A DNA stretch of 64,000 nt from Leptasterias polaris (GCA_037783415.1 JAZGTN010000007.1:2749501-2813500); one strand, 5' to 3'. Counted from the stretch's first letter, positions 1-11,405 are shown. Notes: a model not told the origin generated them from the sequence alone. Program-made: numbers and translations.

Positions 1-166
1 CCGGTTCATACTTCCTGCGAATGTGAATGCGATACGAATTTTGACGTCACAAATTCGGAACGAATAATTTGGAAGAGTTGAGCAACTCCTGCGAAACATA
101 CGCAGCGAAAACAGCCCCGTGACGTCAAAATTCGCTTCGCATTCGCATTCGCAGGAAGTATGAACC
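1..166. mobile_element. Foldback MITE with GAATGCGAATGCGA-type inverted ends
   Basis: The two ends are inverted copies (CTTCCTGCGAATG and CATTCGCAGGAAG), followed on each side by CRE-like TGACGTCA-type motifs. The homologous element in copy B (23540-23705) sits at the same flank, but its inner segment is in the opposite orientation. It is non-coding. The left edge is at the window border, so the true end may lie outside. Confidence 0.75.
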
Positions 167-887
167 GAGCTTTACTTCAAGAAAAAAATCCTTCGCAGAA
201 CAGAATTCAGAATCCGTTATTAGTTACGGTCTCAGAATCCGTTATTACTGATTTCGAAATTTAGTTTTTGCCAGCATTATGCTTTCGTATGAACGTTCAG
301 ACGGAACTTGTTACCGTTTTCTTCTAAACAATTAATTAATGTATTTGTTTTCTTTAAAAGCCATTTTCCCATCTTCACCATGATAACTGCACTATTGATA
401 TATAAATATTTTTTTCCAATTCGCTTCCCTAAAAATCTATAAATGTACACTCTCGTGAAAAAAAAGAAGAAAACAAAAACTTATTATTGAGAAATTTATT
501 ATTGATTTTTAGCCCAAAACAAACCCTTTTAGGCGTTGAAAAATGATTGCATTGCGTAATTTCACGTAAATTAATCATTTTCCCCATCTTATCATTTTAC
601 ATTTTTAATGTATTACTTCCTCCAAGATCAACGGCTGTTTCACGATCGTTTAGACACATTTAATTGCACCATAAGAAGAAACCAGATTCGAAAAACATTA
701 TTAAAGGAACACGATGCCTTCGGATTGGGCGCTTTGGGCTACAAAAAAGCATTCGCTATGAAATAAATATGGTTGGAAAAAAATGTTTTAAAAGGAGAAT
801 TTAACGATCCACACAAATGCACCTTAAAAGTGTGTGTTTTTCTTTTATTTGGTGAACAACACGGTCCGCCATTTTGTACAACCAAAT

Positions 888-1062
888 GTTTGAAAGATAT
901 CACTTTTTATCCCCCAAAATTTGAATCTGAGAAACGTTACTGTCAGATACACGTGTATCAGATGGTGCACTCCAATTACGGATTATTCTTCCTGCGTGGA
1001 CTTAAGTGCTCCGGAGTTTCGGCGATATCTCCAAAATGCTACCACCCTTTGAAATAAAATTG
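888..1062 (+). mobile_element. MITE copy, left end missing
   Basis: This matches 25003-25201 and, in reverse complement, 1644-1815 and about 62690-62870. Shared landmarks are TTTTTATCCCCCAAAATTTG near one end and a GGCGATATCTC motif near the other. The left terminal part seen at 25003-25040 is absent here, removed by the same deletion that separates copies A and B. Confidence 0.75.
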
Positions 1063-1643
1063 TTACGGGTTAGTTTTATTGTGTATATCTACATTTATAG
1101 AAAGTTAAAACAAATTCTTAAATAAATGTAATATGTAATCATCACTTTAAGTGGAATAAATAGACCCTTCCGAAAGCACGCCTTAGTCTTATTTTTGTGT
1201 TTGGATAAATTATTGACTGTTCTATAATTAGCCAAAGCGGCGAGGGGGGGGGGGGGGAGGGGGGTATATTTTTCATTTCTCCGTCGGTATGGTTTGCTTT
1301 GTTTGGAACAGGAGTAGACAAAAGCACCATAAAGGCTGCGAACTTAAAATGGGTCTAAATACTATGATTTTTGGGTTACAAACATTCCTCATAATTCCTC
1401 GTACAGGGATTTTACGTAAAGAGGAAAGAAAGAAATAAAAACAAACAAAACGATAAGCCCTTTTGAAGGAGAGTGGATAAGGTTGACATAATAGCTTCCT
1501 TTGTCCTTCCCCAGTTGGATTCCCGCCTCAGACCGGAGCTTAATGTGTGAATCAGACCAAAACCAACATGTGGGTTTGGTTTTCAGTATTTCCCCAATTT
1601 CGTGGTTTTTATCACCGCACATAAAACTGAATGTTAGCATTTT

Positions 1644-1815
1644 TGAGATATCGCCGAAAATCCGGAGCGGTTATGTCCACGCAGGAAGAATAATTCGTAG
1701 TTGGAATGCACAATCTGAGAAACGTATCTGACAGTAACGTTTATCAGATTCAAATTTTGGGGGATAAAAACTGATATTTTTTTCCATAACCACATTACTT
1801 GAAAGTAAAATGTTA
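1644..1815 (-). mobile_element. MITE copy, inserted only in duplicate A
   Basis: This is the reverse complement of the 25003-25201 element. It interrupts sequence that is continuous in copy B at about 25705 (between AAAACTGAATGTTA and TTTTCTTCGGTG). It is therefore an insertion, or in copy B an excision, after the segmental duplication. Confidence 0.8.
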
Positions 1816-2641
1816 TTTTCTTCGGTGTGTTCCCTACATTCTCCGTCTTAGCCCTACGGTCCACGGCGCTAGTCGCTTTTTAATAATTCCTGGTCTTCAT
1901 TACCAGAAAGATTTAAAGGAAATGTGTACCTTTGGTACTCAAACAATTCATGACCAAAAGACTTATTTGGTAAAGAGCACTTGATGGCTGTTGCTACTAT
2001 AAAACATTGTGTGAAACGACACCCTTTGACGTAGAATTTTAGAGAAAGAGGTAATTTTTCACCTCAAAATTGAATCTGAGAAAGACCTCAGGCATGAAGC
2101 CTTTCCCAGGCATCTGAAAGCCCAAAATTCTATGCACAAGGGTGGTTTTTCGTCGTTTTTTCTCTCTCATTATTTTCTTGCAACTTGGATATGACCAATT
2201 TGAGCCCAGATTTTCACAGGTTTGTTATTTTATGCATGTTAGGATACACCAAGTGAGGATACTGGTCTTTGACAATTACCAACATTATACCCTGCCTTCA
2301 ATAAGAATAAATAAAAACACACGAGTGATTGCAACAGCTTCACACTGTCTAACGTATGCAATTTTTATGGATTTGAATGGGAAAACAATATATATATATA
2401 AACAAATAAAATATAATTGTATTTTCGTAACAGTTATTTTAATCGTTTAAAAAATACCTGCAATACGGTACACTGTCCCTTTAAAACAAAACTATTTCAT
2501 CACAATTACACAATAACCAAATCGTACTTTCCCTTGTCAAATCAACAAGTCTTATCTAATCACCCTTTCAAAAGTTAGAAATTACTTTAAACAGTAAACT
2601 AATTAAGTATTCCAAAAACATTACAAACGAGAGCTGCAACA

Positions 2642-4242
2642 AGTTTCTGAAAAACCCTGAATTAACATATTTTTTTTCCCCTGGCGATATTTGACAGTGG
2701 TTATTACCAACTGCGACTTTGATTAAATTATATGTTTTCCGCATCCTTGTTTGTTCACTCCAGATCAAACTTTTCAACACAACAGGATGACGACACGAAG
2801 TTTATATTTACAAACACACAGACAAGATAGGGGGTTTCCCTACATCCGAGCTAAACGTTATATAAATGACATTCTCTCGTGGCATAAAACATTCCTTTCG
2901 ATTGTCCTCATCACAACACCTCTGATTTGTATTTGCAAATAGAACAACAGTTAATAAGTAACTTCGACAGTAATTTGTAGAGAGAGAGCAATCAACACTT
3001 AACTTTATTTGCCAATAGCCAACAAAATTAACTAAGATAGTTTCGACAGCATTCCGAGAGTTCATAACACATCGAGTGAAAAATGCACCATCATCAAAAG
3101 GTAAGAATTGCTTTGTTTATTGGGCTGCTTGCAATGTAACTGTTCAGCATTAAAATCCAGATACCATCTGATGATCTTATATGATGTGGTATCAATTCAA
3201 AGAGCTCTCTTCAGTTGTATGTTCAATTGTATATGACTAAATGTAACCCTGGGTTCACCCTTCAAAAGTAGCGGGAACCGAAAAGAATAAACATCAATTC
3301 CTTTTTGAAACAAAACCAAGTTAGAGAACTCAAGATATAATGCACACATTCAAAAGAAACTCTGATTTATCTGAGAAATAAAATAAACTTTTCAGAAGGT
3401 GTAAGAAACTTATATCTTTTCAAAATATGACTACCTATTAATAATATTATTAAATAAAACAGGATAGCTTTTTTGGTATTTCATTTCTGCAAAGTAAATG
3501 GTTCAACAGATAAGTTTTCTTTTATCAATTGCAAAGTACACACATTCAGTTATTGGGTTTTACTTAAGGTTGGACCTACAAATTGTAGAGCTGATAATGT
3601 TATCATTCTGTCTTGCTTCTCTTTTTGAGAAACGCTTATTTCTTCAAAGTACGACTACCTGTTAATAATATTATTTTGTAAACATGATAGCCTAGCATTT
3701 GGGTTTTTTTCGCGTGTGCAAAGTAGATGGTTCAATAGTTAAGTTTTCTTTTAGCAACTACAATGTACAAACAGCAGTGATTAATAGTACTGAAGTAGTG
3801 ATGCAAAGGTACCAACAGCAGTGATTAATAGTACTGAAGTAGTGATTAAAAGGGGATTTGATTAAACGTACCTTCTAGCCTCGTTTTGGATACATTGACT
3901 TCATTGTGTTAGGGGGAGTGGAAAGGGGAGGGAGAAGCTTTGGAGAACAAAATCTGCACAATAAGTCTCAGGACAACAATGTTTTAGTTTTTGTGTGTGC
4001 CTTATTATACCACAGAACTCTACTTGTATTCTTGAGACCATGAGTGACGAATACCAAGTGATTATGAGCCCAATGCAATTTAGACCAGACTTATAACAAT
4101 ATTGACGTAATAAAGAATATCCTGACCACTAAAAACTACTGAGTTATGTTACAAATGTACATAATTGGTTACAAGTCTAATGCGATAGGGCGGGGTGGAG
4201 GGCGTGCAGTTGTTTTAGTACCTTTTTGGTTGAGAAACATGA
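2642..4242. other. No gene seen; degenerate local duplications
   Basis: An AT-rich stretch. About 3405-3545 and 3632-3770 are diverged tandem copies (offset about 227 bp) sharing GACTACCT(A/G)TTAATAATATT and GGTTCAA(C/T)AG(A/T)TAAG. A cleaner 32-bp direct repeat (ACAGCAGTGATTAATAGTAC...) lies at 3771-3802 and 3815-3846. A short dispersed motif, CTAGCCTCGTTTTGG, at about 3876 recurs in variant form near 18818 and 33242. Confidence 0.6.
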
Positions 4243-4649
4243 TTTTTTTTTTTTGGGGGGTCATGCTCAATCAGCAAACATTTATTTCCATCTCTCGAAA
4301 AACAATTACATAATACGCAAATATAAAGAAACGTACAGATGGAGGCATGGTGACGAAAGCCGAAGCTTATAAAAACATGCCTTTAAATATGTGAATACAA
4401 AAAACAAAACAGTTAGTCACGAAGAAAACAACAGTTTAAAGACAAACACAAAGACAGTGACAGGCAAACAAAGCACAGACAAGGACAGACAAACAAACAC
4501 GTTCGATTGAGTAGATGAATATATGCAAAGGATGCGTTATAAAACATAATCAATAATCAAGTGAGGACCTACGGCAAAAGTGACAAGATGCATTTAAAGT
4601 AAATTTAGGCAACAAGAAATAAGATAATAAGAGCTGCAGATCGAAAAAA

Positions 4650-5591
4650 CTATGTTACATAACGGGAAAGCAAATCCTCCTTGTAACTTTTTTTAAATCG
4701 GCCTACAGAGGATTGAGATTTGATAAACAGTCCTAGTCCATTCCAGAGACGGGGTCCATAAAAGCGCAGGGTATTCATTGCAGAGGATGTACGAGTGAAT
4801 GGTACATACAAGTGATTGTGAGACCTGGTGTGATATTGGTGAATTTCATTGACACTGACGAAGTACGATGAGAATGAGCGAGGAAGAAGATCATTAGTAA
4901 ATTTGTACATTAGGATACCAGTTTGAAGTTTGTTAATATCAGCGAGTGTTAAAGTACATAATTTGGCAAACAATGGTGCCGTATGATCGCGGGGTTGAGA
5001 CAGTGTGCATATGCGAATTGCTCTTTTCTGGACTCTGATTAAAGATTGGAGTTTATTAGTAGTTGTGCATGCCCAAACAATGTTACAGTAGTTCAGATAG
5101 GGAAGGATCAAAGTATTATACAGCGTGACAAGGGTGGTGCTTGGGAGAAAAGAGCGTAGCTTGGAAAGTACACCAGAGTTGCGGCTTATAACATTAGAGA
5201 CGGAGGCAATGTGATGACACCAAGAAAGTTTATCGTCGATGATGACACCCAAAAATTTAGTAGAATGAACCAAACTGATAGCTGTGTTATTTATCGTCAC
5301 GGGTTCATGAGGGTTATATAGCCTCCCCGATTTGCTGAAAACCATATATTTTGTCTTGGTAGAGTTTAGGGAAAGTTTGTTCGCCTGGAACCAGGAAGAG
5401 ACTTTTGTGAGCTCAGAATTCAAGATGTTGACGAGAGAAGCAGGATTTGAGTGTGAAAAGAGAATAGTAGTGTCATCTGCGAAAAGAATAAAAGACAATA
5501 GAGTAGAAGCGCAGTGGAGATCGTTAACATATAGAAGAAACAGTAAGGGGCCAAGAATAGAACCTTGAGGAACACCATATTTTACTGTCAT
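4650..5591 (-). pseudogene. LINE ORF2, C-terminal part: RT catalytic half and thumb
   Basis: This 313-codon frame starts just upstream of YGVPQGSILGPLLFLLYVND. It then has the catalytic FADD box (FILFADDTTILF, about residues 36-47), a primer-grip-like region (NKLSLNSTKTKYMVF) and the FLGVIIDDKLSW motif, followed by a conserved C-terminal region ending before a stop at 4650. It is the continuation of the upstream frame (5588-7636), displaced by one frame. The first ATG here lies inside the RT domain and is not a real start. The rest of the domain is intact, so the copy is probably young. Confidence 0.92.
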
Positions 5592-7636
5592 AAGAGTAGA
5601 ATCACAATTTTCACAGTAGTATACTGTTTTCTATTTGACAGATACTCAGTAAACCATTGATGGGCAATGCCTCTTACTCCGTAGTGCTCAAGTTTAGATA
5701 AAAGAATAGTATGGTCGATCGTATCAAAAGCCTTTGACAGATCAATAAAAACACCAATAGAGTGCAATTTATTAGAGAGAGAGTTTGAAAGATTATCAAC
5801 AAGTTGGATAAGGGCCATATCTGTAGAATGCTTACTCCGAAAGCCGAATTGTTGGTCATACAGAAGATGGAAGTTACAAAGAAACTTGAAAAGACGCTTA
5901 TAGATAAGTTTTTCCAGGATTTTGGAAAAACATGGAAGGACAGAGATAGGGCGATAATTTGAAAATTCTCGGCGGTCACCTGTCTTGAAAACTGGAGTCA
6001 CCTTTGCTATTTTAAGATTAGAAGGGACGGACCCAGTAAGGAAAGACAGATTGAAAATGTGCGCAAGAGGATGCGAGATGAACGGAATGCAAGACTTAAC
6101 TACTGTGGAATGAATACCATCAAAACCACAGCTAACATTTTTAAGCTCTTGTACAACTTGAGATATTTCAAAAGAATTAGTAGGAGTAAGGAAAAGAGAA
6201 GAGGTGTGACTATCATGCAGATAATCTGTAAAATGAGCATCGGTAGAAGGAATCTGGCTAGCCAGTGTAGACCCGATACTAGAGAAGTAAGAATTGAAAG
6301 TGTCAGCAATGTCGGAAGGATTAGAGAGAGATTGATTACCATCGAAAAAAGTATTAGGAAGATCGTCCTTCTTTTTCTTGCCCAAGATATTATTTATCTC
6401 ACGCCATGTACTTTTGATGTTATTCTTTGTAGCGGAAAACCTGCTAGCATAGTGATTTTTCTTTGCCATCCGAATAACTTGGGTAAGACGGTTGCGAAAC
6501 TTTTTGTATTTTTGTTCATTGGCCATTGTAGGATTACGTAAGAACCGCTTGTAAAGCTTATGTTTGTGTTTGCAGGAATTCAGTACTCCCTGAGACATCC
6601 ACGGCTGGTCCTTTTTGCCTTTACCAACAGCTTTTGTAACAATGGGGAAATGATTATTGTAAAGACCAGTGAAGAGATTAAGGAAAGTGTCATAAGCGAC
6701 ACCTGCATCTGTGCAATCGTAGACTTCACCCCAGTCGGTGTACTCAATGTCAGCTTTAAAAGCTAAGAGTGAAGAGCTACATATGTTTCGTGTGGTGTAA
6801 GTGTTGGGGGAGGAATGGTGACCTTGAAAGCAGCCAGGGGTGATCTGAAAAAGGGGAAGATGATCAGAAATATCAGCATAAAGTATACCTGCGGCAGAAA
6901 TTTGGGAGGTGTTGTTAGTAAGGATATTATCAATGATAGTGGAGCTGTGGGGAGTGATGCGAGTGGGTTTATCCACCAATGGACACAGACCATAGGCATA
7001 AAAGGTATTCACAAAATCCTCTGTAGGCTGATGAGTAGAATGATTGGTCAAATCAAGGTTAAAGTCTCCCATCACATAACACAGCTTCCCCTCAATAGTA
7101 ATCTTATTTAGGCAAGTATCAAATGAACGGAGAAAATTATCGGTAGATGTACCAGGAGCTCTGTAAACATTTCCAACGACAACATTACGGGCATTTTCAC
7201 GCTGAATCTCAACGAACACACATTCAAAGTCCTCACATGAAGACATGAGATCGTCTCTTATGATAAAATTCAGTTGGTCATTGATAAAAAGGGCAACTCC
7301 TCCCCCTACTCGGTTACACCGTGACGAGTGAATGAGTTGATAGTTGTTCATGTGAATAAAGGAGGGAGGAGTTTCTTTAAACCAGGTTTCAGTAAACCCA
7401 TATACAGAGAAGGAAAACTTCAGAGAACAAAGGTAATCCTGGACGTTAAAGAAATGTTTACAGAGACTCCTGGTATTTAAGTAGAAAATAGAAAAATCTG
7501 CTGATGTATTGTTTACTTGATTGAAACAATCGGTGTCATAGTAAGAACAAATATCATCATCTGCCAAAATGCTATCCTCATTTACATTAAACAAATCAAA
7601 CACATTATTTTGGTGGAACATTGAAGCAAAGTACAC
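5588..7636 (-). pseudogene. LINE ORF2, N-terminal part: endonuclease and start of RT
   Basis: A 682-codon frame. Residues about 45-265 form an exonuclease-endonuclease-phosphatase domain: NTRSL, ETWF (near 83-86, metal-binding Glu), a GGGVALFI stretch (111-118), GDFNLDL (190-196), and SDHLPLF (257-263, catalytic Asp-His). RT starts at about residue 540 with the NYRPISVLP box, then the QFGFRSKHST box and the first catalytic Asp in FIDLSKAFD. The frame ends at residue 682 inside the RT, immediately before the point where the next frame (4650-5591) takes over. A single-base loss or gain in or near the A-run at about 5608-5611 explains the break. The enzyme would nick target DNA and prime reverse transcription; this copy cannot make it whole without a frameshift. 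Confidence 0.92.
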
Positions 7637-7662
7637 AACCGAACTAAGTAAACAAACAAGAC

Positions 7663-7750
7663 AAAGAAATCAGTTAACAAAATCCAAATAATTATAAAGA
7701 AAACAAAAAGAAATCAGTTAACAAAATCCAAATAATTATAAAGAAAAAAA
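7663..7750. repeat. 44-bp tandem duplication in the LINE inter-ORF spacer
   Basis: AAAGAAATCAGTTAACAAAA and its downstream sequence occur twice with an offset of 44 bp (first at 7663, second at 7707). They lie just upstream of ORF2 in LINE orientation. The rest of the spacer up to 8128 is A/T-rich with no further coding signal. Confidence 0.85.
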
Positions 7751-8128
7751 AACGAAAAAAAAAAAACGCAATTTGAAATACACAATGAGATGTGGGCGTA
7801 AGAAACGAGCTCATAAACTAAAATATAACTCAGTGAGCACCAAACAGCCATGGGCAAAACAATCATAAAGGATAAACAAGCTTGACATGAACAATGGAAA
7901 TTAATAGCATAGGTAATATAAAGGCAAACAACGATTAAGCAAATTAATGTCAATAAATAAGCAAGGTAACTTAACATGGTAAATAATGATGATGAAACAG
8001 CTGATCATTATGAAAATATTGACCAAAATCAAGATATAAAGCGAGGAAAAAATACTGTGAGCAAACTAATATAAACAAACATACGGAAGGATCATGCAAT
8101 GACTAGTGCAGCAGGATGCAATTATACT

Positions 8129-8623
8129 TTATAGCTGGGGGAAGACTGCTGGTGCTCCTCCATGGCCACGCCATTTCCCAGCATAGAAGCGGTACTTTTT
8201 ACCTTCTTGGTATGCCTTGCTGACTTCAGCTTTCCATCTCCGCTTTTCCTGGAGGTCTTGCCTTGTCAGGTCCTCTACACAGAAGTATGTCAGCCCCGAT
8301 AGAGCTTGCCGCTGGTGCCGCAAGATTTCGAGCTTATCCTGGTAGCAGTTCAATTTGAAGAGTAGATGTTGTGGCTTACCAGAAATCTTAGGGCCGTCAC
8401 GGTGGGCTCGTTCAATCTTGACATCGGTCAGGCTAAACTTGTCCCTCAGGAGAGTCTTGGTCAGGCTTAGGCAGTCTTCATCCTTTTCTTGTGGAAGGCC
8501 GATCACTCGGACATTGTTACGCCTGCTGAAACGCTCCAGCTTGTTTAGCATTTCGTTTTGGTCAACAAGCTGTTGATCTATTGATCTGACATGTTGGCAC
8601 AATGACTCCAGCTCCTTCACCTC
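8129..8623 (-). pseudogene. LINE ORF1, L1-ORF1p-like RNA-binding protein, 5' truncated
   Basis: A 163-residue frame, open to the element border at 8623. The start has a short coiled-coil-like stretch (SIDQQLVDQNEMLNKLERFS), followed by RRNNVRVIGLP, the usual beginning of the RRM-like domain of L1 ORF1 proteins (Transposase_22 type). Then come the KIERAHRDGP region and a C-terminal domain with KRRWKAEVSKAYQEGKKYRF. Such proteins coat LINE RNA as trimers. The track's initiator is GTG; no ATG is visible, and in-frame translation upstream meets a TAA inside the adjoining direct repeat. The protein has therefore lost most of its coiled coil. Pairing with a Jockey-group ORF2 is inferred from order, strand and spacing. 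Confidence 0.82.
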
Positions 8624-8834
8624 AGTTTAAGAGGAAACCTCGAGGGGATATTTATTTTTTCAATATAAAGAAGCACCTTTAAAGAGGAAGAGATGTTTTT
8701 CTTTATATTCAATAATGATTTGAATCTAGACACGTGTGATTACGTAATGATTTAATCATCTTTAGTGCAGTTACGGGACACGGTACTGCAGTATAGAATA
8801 AAACCACCCCAAAAAGGGTCACTCCGCAATTCTG
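8624..8834. repeat. 211-bp direct repeat, copy 1
   Basis: It is identical or nearly identical to 9085-9295 (offset 461 bp). It contains an inner inverted motif (TTCAATATAAAGAA and TTCTTTATATTCAA) and the palindrome-like GATTACGTAATGATTTAATC. It abuts the 5' end of the LINE exactly. Confidence 0.95.
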
Positions 8835-8913
8835 ATAATTTGTTTTATTCTGGATAGGAATTATCGGGGAAATTCTCGTGGCGATACGATAATGAAACCA
8901 CGTGTACATGTAC

Positions 8914-9084
8914 ATACCTTATGCAAGCACATGACGTCATTGAGTAGGGCGCCATCGCCCGCCTATAAAGTTAAAATGAGGTTGTTCATTGGTCAATCCT
9001 ATACGCGGCGCGTACAAATCTTTGCGTTTCCATTGTTTCATCATCGGGTTTAACTCTATGGCGGTTGGGTGACGTCATGGCGTG
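8914..9084 (-). mobile_element. MITE of the GACCTTATGCA family, right end truncated
   Basis: The reverse complement aligns with 13757-13928 over most of its length: ACCTTATGCA end, GAGTAGGGCGCCA, AACCTCATTTTAA-type segment, GCGCGTACAA, and a GATGAAAC segment. It includes two TGACGTCA-type CRE motifs. Its second end is missing at 9084, where repeat copy 2 starts. The 79 bases before it (8835-8913) show nothing else. Confidence 0.75.
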
Positions 9085-9295
9085 AGTTTAAGAGGAAACC
9101 TCGAGGGGATATTTATTTTTTCAATATAAAGAAGCACCTTTAAAGAGGAAGAGATGTTTTTCTTTATATTCAATAATGATTTGAATCTAGACACGTGTGA
9201 TTACGTAATGATTTAATCATCTTTAGTGCAGTTACGGGACACGGTACTGCAGTATAGAATAAAACCACCCCAAAAAGGGTCACTCCGCAATTCTG
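9085..9295. repeat. 211-bp direct repeat, copy 2
   Basis: Second copy of 8624-8834, ending about 250 bp before the IL-17-like exon at 9544. Together the copies look like a tandem duplication of a 461-bp unit (1.46 units), or two insertions of the same element. A first exon or promoter of the cytokine gene could lie here, but I could not find a donor in the right phase. Confidence 0.95.
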
Positions 9296-9543
9296 TTAAA
9301 AGTTTGAAAGTCCTTGACAGATAAAAACGTATATCAGTTTTTACCGTGGTATTAATATACACACATTTAGAGCATCTGTGATTGTTAATACCGGATACGT
9401 CCTTTATCTTGTATATTTCTCGGTCCCTTCATTTTTTGCTTCCTGGATCCGCCAAACAATATTTTATTTTGACATGGCCAATGACAAGGAAACTGTTCGC
9501 AAAATCACCAACATAAACATGAGCATTGTTTTCTTTTTTACAG

Positions 9544-10034
9544 ACCCAGTCGCTGGTACTGCCTGTACTGTTTGTAGTCGCCATGCTCTCTTCAGTAGTG
9601 AATACTGCCCCGACGTTTAAGGAACCAACTGTATCCAAATGCAACGATCTCAATTGTCCAACCACCGGCTCAAATGGCACGCCCTCCGGCGCTACATCTT
9701 CCGGTGACGACGGTTTGATCGAAAACACCGACTTTCAAATGAGCCACGAATCGTTGCCGACCAAGAAAGGAGTAAGCACTGATCTCAACTTAAGCGGCAA
9801 CGAACAACTCACTGAGATCGTGTCTCTTGCTGGGAACACAGAGATTGGAATGAAAGTGACTACGGGAGATGTGCTATCCGTGGTGTCTGGTACAGACAGC
9901 AAACGCATTGCCAAGAGAACAACCGATGGTTGTATCACGAGGAATGGAGGTTTACCCACGGACACAACGTCAGAAACGATACCTCAACGGGCAATGTGTG
10001 AGTGGGTTTACACCACGAACAAAAACACATCGAG
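9544..10034 (+). CDS. IL-17-like cytokine, exon A (signal peptide, propeptide, start of IL-17 domain)
   Basis: The acceptor is a strong pyrimidine tract ending TTTTTTACAG at 9543. The donor is TCGAG|GTAAGT after 10034. The frame encodes 163 residues plus two bases. Residues 1-22 (TQSLVLPVLFVVAMLSSVVN) are the hydrophobic core of a secretion signal, so the initiator Met is probably in an unseen upstream exon. Residues about 23-125 are a Ser/Thr/Gly-rich segment ending in RIAKR (121-125), a likely proprotein-convertase site. The IL-17 fold then begins: Cys130, Cys152 and CEWVYTTNKNTS, corresponding to the family's C-x-W-x-Y...N....R signature. The last residues form an N-glycosylation sequon, NTS. 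In-frame ATG at 9583 would cut the signal peptide. The long propeptide is unusual for IL-17. Homology is recognised by eye from the domain pattern. Confidence 0.83.
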
Positions 10035-10091
10035 GTAAGTCTGTGGTATCAAACACGCTGACGTCTATTTAGGCCTAGGCCTACACAGACC

Positions 10092-10222
10092 GTGCAAGTC
10101 TCGCGCGTAATCGGACATTTTGGACCACAAAATTGGTCTTACGTACATGCTTTAACGCGTGAAGGAAACGAACTCACGCACTTCAACGGGTCTCTTTGTT
10201 CAAATACGCGCGAGACTTGCAC
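10092..10222. mobile_element. MITE with perfect 18-bp inverted ends, in the IL-17-like intron
   Basis: GTGCAAGTCTCGCGCGTA (10092-10109) is the exact reverse complement of 10205-10222. The 131-bp unit is CpG-rich and non-coding, and is followed by a YY1-like GTCCGCCATTTTG. It lies 58 bp after the exon A donor. Confidence 0.85.
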
Positions 10223-10419
10223 AGTTTATGGACGCGCCATTCATGTCCGCCATTTTGAGAGTTTAAATGTACGTAAAGGAATATACTCCCAAAACGTGTA
10301 TTGTGCATAGATATGCGTCCCTGTTAGACGCCATCTTGGTGGTCAACTTGGGTTTTGAGCAGCGCCAAACGTTCTGACTTGTTTATGCAGCCAAGTTGTT
10401 CAATCATGCAAAGAAAAGA

Positions 10420-10530
10420 CCCCTTTTCATGTGACGTCACAAGAGGTCAGTGAAGACCTACCATTGGCTGGGTGCATTGCGCGTGCACGCCTCCATTGTT
10501 TGGCGTCAGCCATGGCGGATAATTTCGGGT
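10420..10530. repeat. CRE/CCAAT-like dispersed repeat fragment
   Basis: TGTGACGTCAC, CCATTGGCTG, GCGCGTGCACGC and GCCATGGCGG occur in the order seen in the MITEs at 12639-12801 and 21712-21857. No clear ends are visible, so this is a degraded copy. Confidence 0.5.
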
Positions 10531-10904
10531 CAAGTAGGCCAAAAATTGGACCTAGTATTTTTATTGACTACTTTGTGACATCATTATGTGATATCTTTAT
10601 CAGAGTTTTGGGTGGGACCGATTTGTCCTTCATCTTTGTTTGTATTTTACCAACTTGGTGTTATCATTTTGGGAGGACATGGGATCTGGTTTGGTCTTTT
10701 TGTATGGTATCAGGATGTTATTGCCAACCCACTAATTTCCTGAATGGACAAATAACCTTCTGTATTAACGATGCACAGCGGTGACCCCATTTGAAAGGTG
10801 AGTGTGCACAACATTGGTAAGAGTGAATATCAGCGTTCACAGTTTTTTCACATTTTAGTTTAAAGATGGTCATGGTGGAAAACCATCCCATTAATATTTT
10901 AGTC

Positions 10905-11115
10905 TGACATGCTAGAGACCTTTCTGTTGTCGATAAACAAACTGCGCTGGCTGGCATGGACGACCAAATGTTAGCAGAACATAAATCCACTCGTGTTAAA
11001 AAATTTTGCAAACTTTCAAAAAATAGTAATAGTAATAAAAATAATGTAAAAAAATACATTCAATGATTGGCTGCTTTGCTTCAAGCAAATTCAACACTAT
11101 TTTTGAATACTTGTG
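10905..11115 (-). mobile_element. Partial copy of the MITE at 23015-23319
   Basis: AGACCTTTCTGTTGTCGATAAAC, ATTCAACACTATTTTTGAAT and the segment between them match the reverse complement of the 23015-23319 element. One end is eroded. It sits in the first visible intron of the IL-17-like gene. Confidence 0.7.
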
Positions 11116-11405
11116 TTACATTCTTACAATTGCACAGTCTGTAAAACTCCGGCACTTTTAATACTGACGACCGTATTTTCGGTGATCTTTCGTTTTGGGA
11201 TTTAGAATGCATGAAACAGATATGGTGAGCGTCTAACTATGCGCGCGCGTCGTCAAAAATGTGCAGCACAGTTTCACACAGGGAAGTGAATCTGACTCCC
11301 AATTGGTGTATCGTGTGTCGTCATAAATATTGAATGTGAATTTGGCCAATAATAACGGAACATAATAGCAAGGGTTCCATAAGGGAAACCAGCTTATCAG
11401 TGAAC

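Larger units (their letters stand above)
1..2641. repeat. Segmental duplication, copy A (partner 23535-26563)
   Basis: Almost the whole stretch reappears in the same orientation at 23535-26563. Similarity is high but interrupted by indels. Both copies end at the same motif, GAGAGCTGCAACA, at 2641 and 26563. Copy A lacks about 620 bp present in copy B at 24421-25040, and has about 170 bp (1644-1815) that copy B lacks. Copy A may start before the window. I see no supported gene in it; the short open frames are not conserved between the two copies. Confidence 0.9.
4243..8623 (-). mobile_element. Non-LTR retrotransposon (LINE), two-ORF, 5' truncated
   Basis: Read on the minus strand, the element has an ORF1 (8129-8623), a spacer of about 490 bp, an ORF2 (4650-7636), a 3' UTR, an AATAAA signal near 4290 and a terminal A-tract (12 T on the plus strand at 4243-4254). 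ORF2 has an AP-endonuclease-type domain followed by a reverse transcriptase whose FADD and GVPQGS motifs are typical of the Jockey/CR1/L2 group. ORF1 has an L1-ORF1p-like organisation. The 5' end stops at 8623, where a host 211-bp direct repeat begins and ORF1 loses its N-terminus. I see no convincing target-site duplication. Clade assignment within the Jockey group needs a tree. Confidence 0.9.

Noticed and set aside
5332..5568. Plus-strand frames inside 4650-7636 (for example 5332-5568 and 6059-6541)
   Set aside because: Antisense shadows of the LINE ORF2.
8624..9295. LTRs of a retrotransposon
   Set aside because: The 211-bp repeats lack TG...CA ends, and the 250 bp between them is a MITE remnant with no primer-binding site or coding sequence.
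9378..9620. Plus-strand frame ending CSRHALFSSEYCPDV
   Set aside because: Overlaps the IL-17-like exon in another frame and crosses its splice acceptor; no domain.
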